The position numbers and the translations under genes are program-made. A model generated the notes under the pieces. The model had not been told where the DNA came from and made no database searches. It saw only the letters and a program-made list of their open reading frames with translations. A stretch of DNA of 8,927 nucleotides from a bacterium UBP1_UBA4771 (GTDB lineage Bacteria > Krumholzibacteriota > Krumholzibacteriia > Krumholzibacteriales > Krumholzibacteriaceae). Location: NCBI GenBank assembly GCA_002403295.1, contig DHHN01000006.1, positions 11,235 to 20,161 on the forward strand. The letters are read 5' to 3'. Shown one piece after another: positions 6,788 to 8,927 of the stretch (the stretch's first letter is position 1; each line of letters starts with the position of its first letter).

Positions 6788-6799
6788 CACCGATCGGTG
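6788..6799. repeat. Perfect 12-base palindrome after the lipoprotein stop
   Basis: CACCGATCGGTG reads identically on both strands. It sits three bases after the TAG stop and directly before the terminator stem. It has no loop, so a protein site is more natural than an RNA hairpin. It could equally be chance. Confidence 0.35.
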
Positions 6800-6800
6800 T

Positions 6801-6835
6801 GAAGGGGCCCGGCAGCGATGCCGGGCCCCTTCTTT
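6801..6835 (+). terminator. Rho-independent terminator of the zinc-ribbon/lipoprotein genes
   Basis: A perfect 13-base stem, GAAGGGGCCCGGC at 6801-6813 with GCCGGGCCCCTTC at 6820-6832, encloses the loop AGCGAT. TTT follows, giving CCCCTTCTTT at the 3' side. It starts 16 bases after the lipoprotein stop and marks the end of this transcription unit. Confidence 0.9.
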
Positions 6836-7126
6836 GTCGGCGCCCACGACGGTGTCCGAGGGGGATGAAGGCCGCGCCGGATGACCGTCTGTCGCCGCAG
6901 AACGTGCGGTCGTCAGAAGGGTGCCTACGCAGGGTTATGTACGTCGTGCCACAAGCCGATTCAGTGACCGTCAGGAACGGGACGACCGCCTGGCACACCG
7001 TCCGGCCCGAAGGTGGCGCCCCTCCATTCGGAGGGCCGGGCAGCGAACGCAACGGGCTCCGGCCGCTTCGAGCGCCGGAGCCCTGTCGTGTCTTCAGGTG
7101 GTTGTGTCGTGCGAGTCTGCGCCCCG
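6836..7126. other. Convergent intergenic region with several inverted repeats
   Basis: About 290 bases between the lipoprotein terminator and the pmbA stop. I find no credible gene, tRNA or known RNA family. Inverted repeats are dense: CCGCA/TGCGG at 6895-6909, GTGCCA/TGGCAC at about 6947-6996, CCGGCCC at 7002-7008 with GGGCCGG at 7033-7039, CCCTCC/GGAGGG at 7020-7035 (this one excludes the previous), and the strong stem at 7054-7083. The octamer TGACCGTC occurs twice, near 6882 and 6965. Some of this is expected by chance at high GC. Confidence 0.5.
7054..7083 (-). terminator. Probable terminator of the tldD-pmbA operon
   Basis: GGGCTCCGGC at 7054-7063 pairs perfectly over ten bases with GCCGGAGCCC at 7074-7083 around a ten-base loop that can form a small inner stem. 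On the minus strand it begins 43 bases after the pmbA stop and is followed by GTTGCGTT, a weak T-tract. On the plus strand it is followed by TGTCGTGTCTT, so it may act in either direction. Confidence 0.55.
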
Positions 7127-8470
7127 CTACCCCGTCTGTCCGGTGAACGCCCACTTCTCGAGCAGCAGCGCCGGAACGAGCGTCGCGCCGCCCTCGCCGG
7201 GGCCGACGAGCGTGCACTCGCGCCCGACCGCCTGCACGTGTGAGAGCGCCTCCACGGCGCTCTGCGTGAAGCGGAGGTTGCGCACCGGGTCGGTGAGGCG
7301 GCCGTTCTCGATGAGGAACGTGCCGTCGCGCGTCATGCCGGTGAGGGTGATCTTCATCGGATCCTCGACGTTGACGTAGTGGAACCGCGAGACATAGACG
7401 CCGCGTTTCACCGAAGCGATCATGTCCATCACGCCGGCGTCGCCGGCCGCCATCTCGAGGTTGAGCGCCATCGGCCCGTACGGGTTGGGTGCGGGGAGCG
7501 CGTGTCCGGTGTTCGGCAGACGCAGCGTGCTCGCGTAGTACGAGTCCGTCACCGGCCCGCTCGCGACGCCTGCCGAGATGAGCGATGTCGGGCCCTTCGG
7601 CTGGCCCTCGAAGTCGAACGCGAGGCCGACGGTCTCGGCCGAGAGCGCATCGTCGCGTATCGTGATGCGCTCGTCCAGGACCCGGTCTCCCACGTGACCG
7701 ACGAGGAACGAACTGCCCTCGGCGAACGCCTTGGCGCCGAAGCCCACGTAGCCGAGGAAGTCGAGGATGTCCGAGACGGCCTCGGGCGCGAGCACGACAG
7801 CGTAGCTGCCCGGTTCGAGCGAGGCGGGGTTCGCGGCGCGGGACGCGGTCGTTGCCGCCTGATCGCCGAGCGCCTCCGGCGAGAACGCGTCGGCGTCCGC
7901 GCTGAGGAACGATGCCCAGCCGCTGCCTCCGCCGTCTCCCGTCGAGAGCACGGTCGCGCGCAGGTCGGTGGTCTCCATCGCGGCGTCGACGCCGTGGCTG
8001 TTGGCGATCGCCACGGCCTGGTCGCTCGTGGCGACGGTGCCCGCGGCCGTGAAGCCGCGCTCCACCGACTGCTCGATGATCGCTGCCGCGGCGCGCGCGC
8101 GGCGGTCCGCGTCGAACGCGCGCGTCGCCGCGCTCACCCGGTTGACCGGCGAGATGCGGCGTGCGGTCGGCAGGCCCGGGAACGCCGGGTCCTCGGGCGC
8201 GTGGCGGGCGATCTCGAGCGCCGCGGCGGCGCAGCGCACGAGCGACTCGTCGTCGGTGCGATTGGTGGACGCGACGCCGACGCGCGTGCCGAGCACGGTG
8301 CGTATGGAGACGTGCGTGTCGGCCTCGGCCACGTTCTGGTGGATGCGGTTGTCGGCGAAGCGCGTGAGCGCGGTCGTCGAGGAGGCGACGAGCGCCTCGG
8401 TCTCGTCGGCGGCCGCGAGCTGTATGGCGCGCGCGGCGAGCGCGCGTGCGTCGGCGAGGGAGAGTCTCAT
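7127..8470 (-). CDS. pmbA: TldE/PmbA-type protein, partner of TldD
   Basis: A 447-residue protein, close to the about 450 of E. coli PmbA (TldE). The N-terminal domain has the family pattern ALVASSTTALTRFADNRIHQ (27-46) and VSIRTVLGTRVGVASTN (54-70). The C-terminal domain has LEPGSYAVVLAPEAVSDIL (218-236), AFDFEGQPKGPTSLISAG (284-301), the serine/asparagine-rich substrate-strand region, and a closing EALSHVQAVGREC and LLLEKWAFTG. Residues 234-249 (DILDFLGYVGFGAKAF) stand where TldD carries its HExxxH zinc motif and have neither the His nor the Glu. This subunit is therefore expected to be the non-catalytic TldE half of the TldD/TldE peptidase, known in E. coli to cleave unfolded peptides such as pro-microcin B17. 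The start codon overlaps the tldD stop by four bases (ATGA at 8467-8470). A purine-rich AGGTAGGGG precedes it. A longer upstream extension would run across tldD in the wrong frame. Confidence 0.93.
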   Translation of the reverse strand: MRLSLADARALAARAIQLAAADETEALVASSTTALTRFADNRIHQNVAEADTHVSIRTVLGTRVGVASTNRTDDESLVRCAAAALEIARHAPEDPAFPGLPTARRISPVNRVSAATRAFDADRRARAAAAIIEQSVERGFTAAGTVATSDQAVAIANSHGVDAAMETTDLRATVLSTGDGGGSGWASFLSADADAFSPEALGDQAATTASRAANPASLEPGSYAVVLAPEAVSDILDFLGYVGFGAKAFAEGSSFLVGHVGDRVLDERITIRDDALSAETVGLAFDFEGQPKGPTSLISAGVASGPVTDSYYASTLRLPNTGHALPAPNPYGPMALNLEMAAGDAGVMDMIASVKRGVYVSRFHYVNVEDPMKITLTGMTRDGTFLIENGRLTDPVRNLRFTQSAVEALSHVQAVGRECTLVGPGEGGATLVPALLLEKWAFTGQTG

Positions 8471-8927
8471 CGTCCCACCCCTACCTGGACGTCGCGGAAC
8501 CTGGCGGGAGCGGCGCCGTGGGCCACGTGGGCCACCTGCATCGGCTCGCCCTTGCCGCAGTTGGGGATGCCCCACACCTGCCAGTGATCGCGCGAGCAGA
8601 CGGCGTCGCAGCTGCCCCAGAACTCCGGCGTGATGCCGGTGTAGTTGGGCGTCTTGATCATCCGGCCGAGCTTCCCGCCCTTGATCTCCCAGCCGATCTC
8701 GCACGCGAACTGGAAGTTGAGGCGCTTGTCGTCGATCGACCAGGAGTTGTTCGTCTCCAGGTAGATGCCGTCGTCGGTATCCGCGATGAGGTCGTCGAAA
8801 GACCACGTCCCCGGCTCCAGCGAGACCGTCGTCATGCGCACGAGCGGGATGCGGTTCCAGCCGTCGGCACGTGCGGCGCCATTGCTCGCTCGCCCGATGG
8901 CAGGTGCGGACTCGCGTGAGGAGAGGA
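8467..8927 (-). CDS. tldD: TldD family metallopeptidase, C-terminal fragment (5' end outside window)
   Basis: The frame runs from the stop at 8467 to the window end without interruption. The visible part, about 153 residues, is the C-terminus of a TldD-type protein. It contains GAARADGWNRIPLVRMTTVS then LEPG, the region with an R-x-[TN]-x-x-LEPG signature that follows the catalytic domain. Further on are DDGIYLETNNSWSIDD, FACEIGWEIKGGKLG, and the ending PNCGKGEPMQ...HGAAPARFRDVQVG. The HExxxH zinc motif expected in TldD would lie upstream, beyond the window, so catalytic competence cannot be judged. The Arg-Met-Thr and Cys-Gly-Lys-Gly segments are typical of the family in Actinobacteria and archaea. 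It precedes pmbA and shares a four-base overlap, the normal arrangement for the heterodimeric TldD/TldE peptidase. The in-frame GTG at 8841 is probably internal, because the family signature begins before it. Confidence 0.88.
   Translation of the reverse strand, partial: LSSRESAPAIGRASNGAARADGWNRIPLVRMTTVSLEPGTWSFDDLIADTDDGIYLETNNSWSIDDKRLNFQFACEIGWEIKGGKLGRMIKTPNYTGITPEFWGSCDAVCSRDHWQVWGIPNCGKGEPMQVAHVAHGAAPARFRDVQVGVGR

Noticed and set aside
6778..7146. A plus-strand frame of 122 codons running through the terminator and the convergent gap
   Set aside because: It would span the strong terminator at 6801-6835, has no ribosome site, and its sequence resembles nothing known.
7379..8587. A plus-strand reading frame of 402 codons opposite pmbA
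   Set aside because: It lies antisense to a clear PmbA homologue and is dominated by Arg, Gly, Ala and Val with no recognisable motif.
8467..8841. The GTG at 8841 as the true start of a 124-residue protein
   Set aside because: The frame stays open to the window end, and the translated residues before 8841 (GAARADGWNRIPLV) continue the TldD family pattern, so this is a truncated gene and not a short one.

Overview
The window is GC-rich bacterial DNA with three blocks. Positions 1-4643 (+) are the 3' part of a V/A-type ATPase operon: the end of subunit C, then F, the catalytic A subunit, the B subunit, an extra 64-residue two-helix membrane protein, and the central-stalk subunit D. All junctions are tight or overlapping. 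Positions 4950-6784 (+) hold three small genes: a cytosolic double-zinc-ribbon protein, a membrane protein with an N-terminal zinc ribbon and a very acidic outer domain, and an acidic lipoprotein. A strong rho-independent terminator follows at 6801-6835. Positions 7127-8927 (-) carry a convergent TldD/PmbA protease pair, with tldD cut by the window end.

No taxonomic marker is present. The V-type ATPase, high GC, zinc-ribbon and lipoprotein genes and the TldD/PmbA pair would suit a high-GC Gram-positive anaerobe, for example the Coriobacteriia or a related actinobacterial lineage. A Deinococcus/Thermus-type bacterium is an alternative. This is inference only.

The ATPase genes encode one rotary machine. 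A and B form the catalytic head, D and F form the rotor shaft, and C connects the shaft to the membrane ring. The I, K and E/G-type subunits are not visible here and presumably lie upstream. Whether it pumps protons or sodium cannot be told without the K subunit.

The least familiar material is the zinc-ribbon/acidic-ectodomain set. The outer domain of the second protein and the mature lipoprotein look like diverged copies of one domain. They share the motif S/T-x-[ED]-[DE]-Y-E-x-A near the membrane anchor and a Pro-Pro motif 65-67 residues later, followed by helical acidic C-termini ending in Trp. The same kind of domain thus appears once on a transmembrane helix with a cytosolic zinc ribbon and once on a lipid anchor. 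The second point of interest is the small membrane protein inserted between the B and D genes of the ATPase.

Two non-coding stretches, 4644-4949 and 6836-7126, contain several inverted repeats but no recognisable gene, tRNA or known riboswitch.
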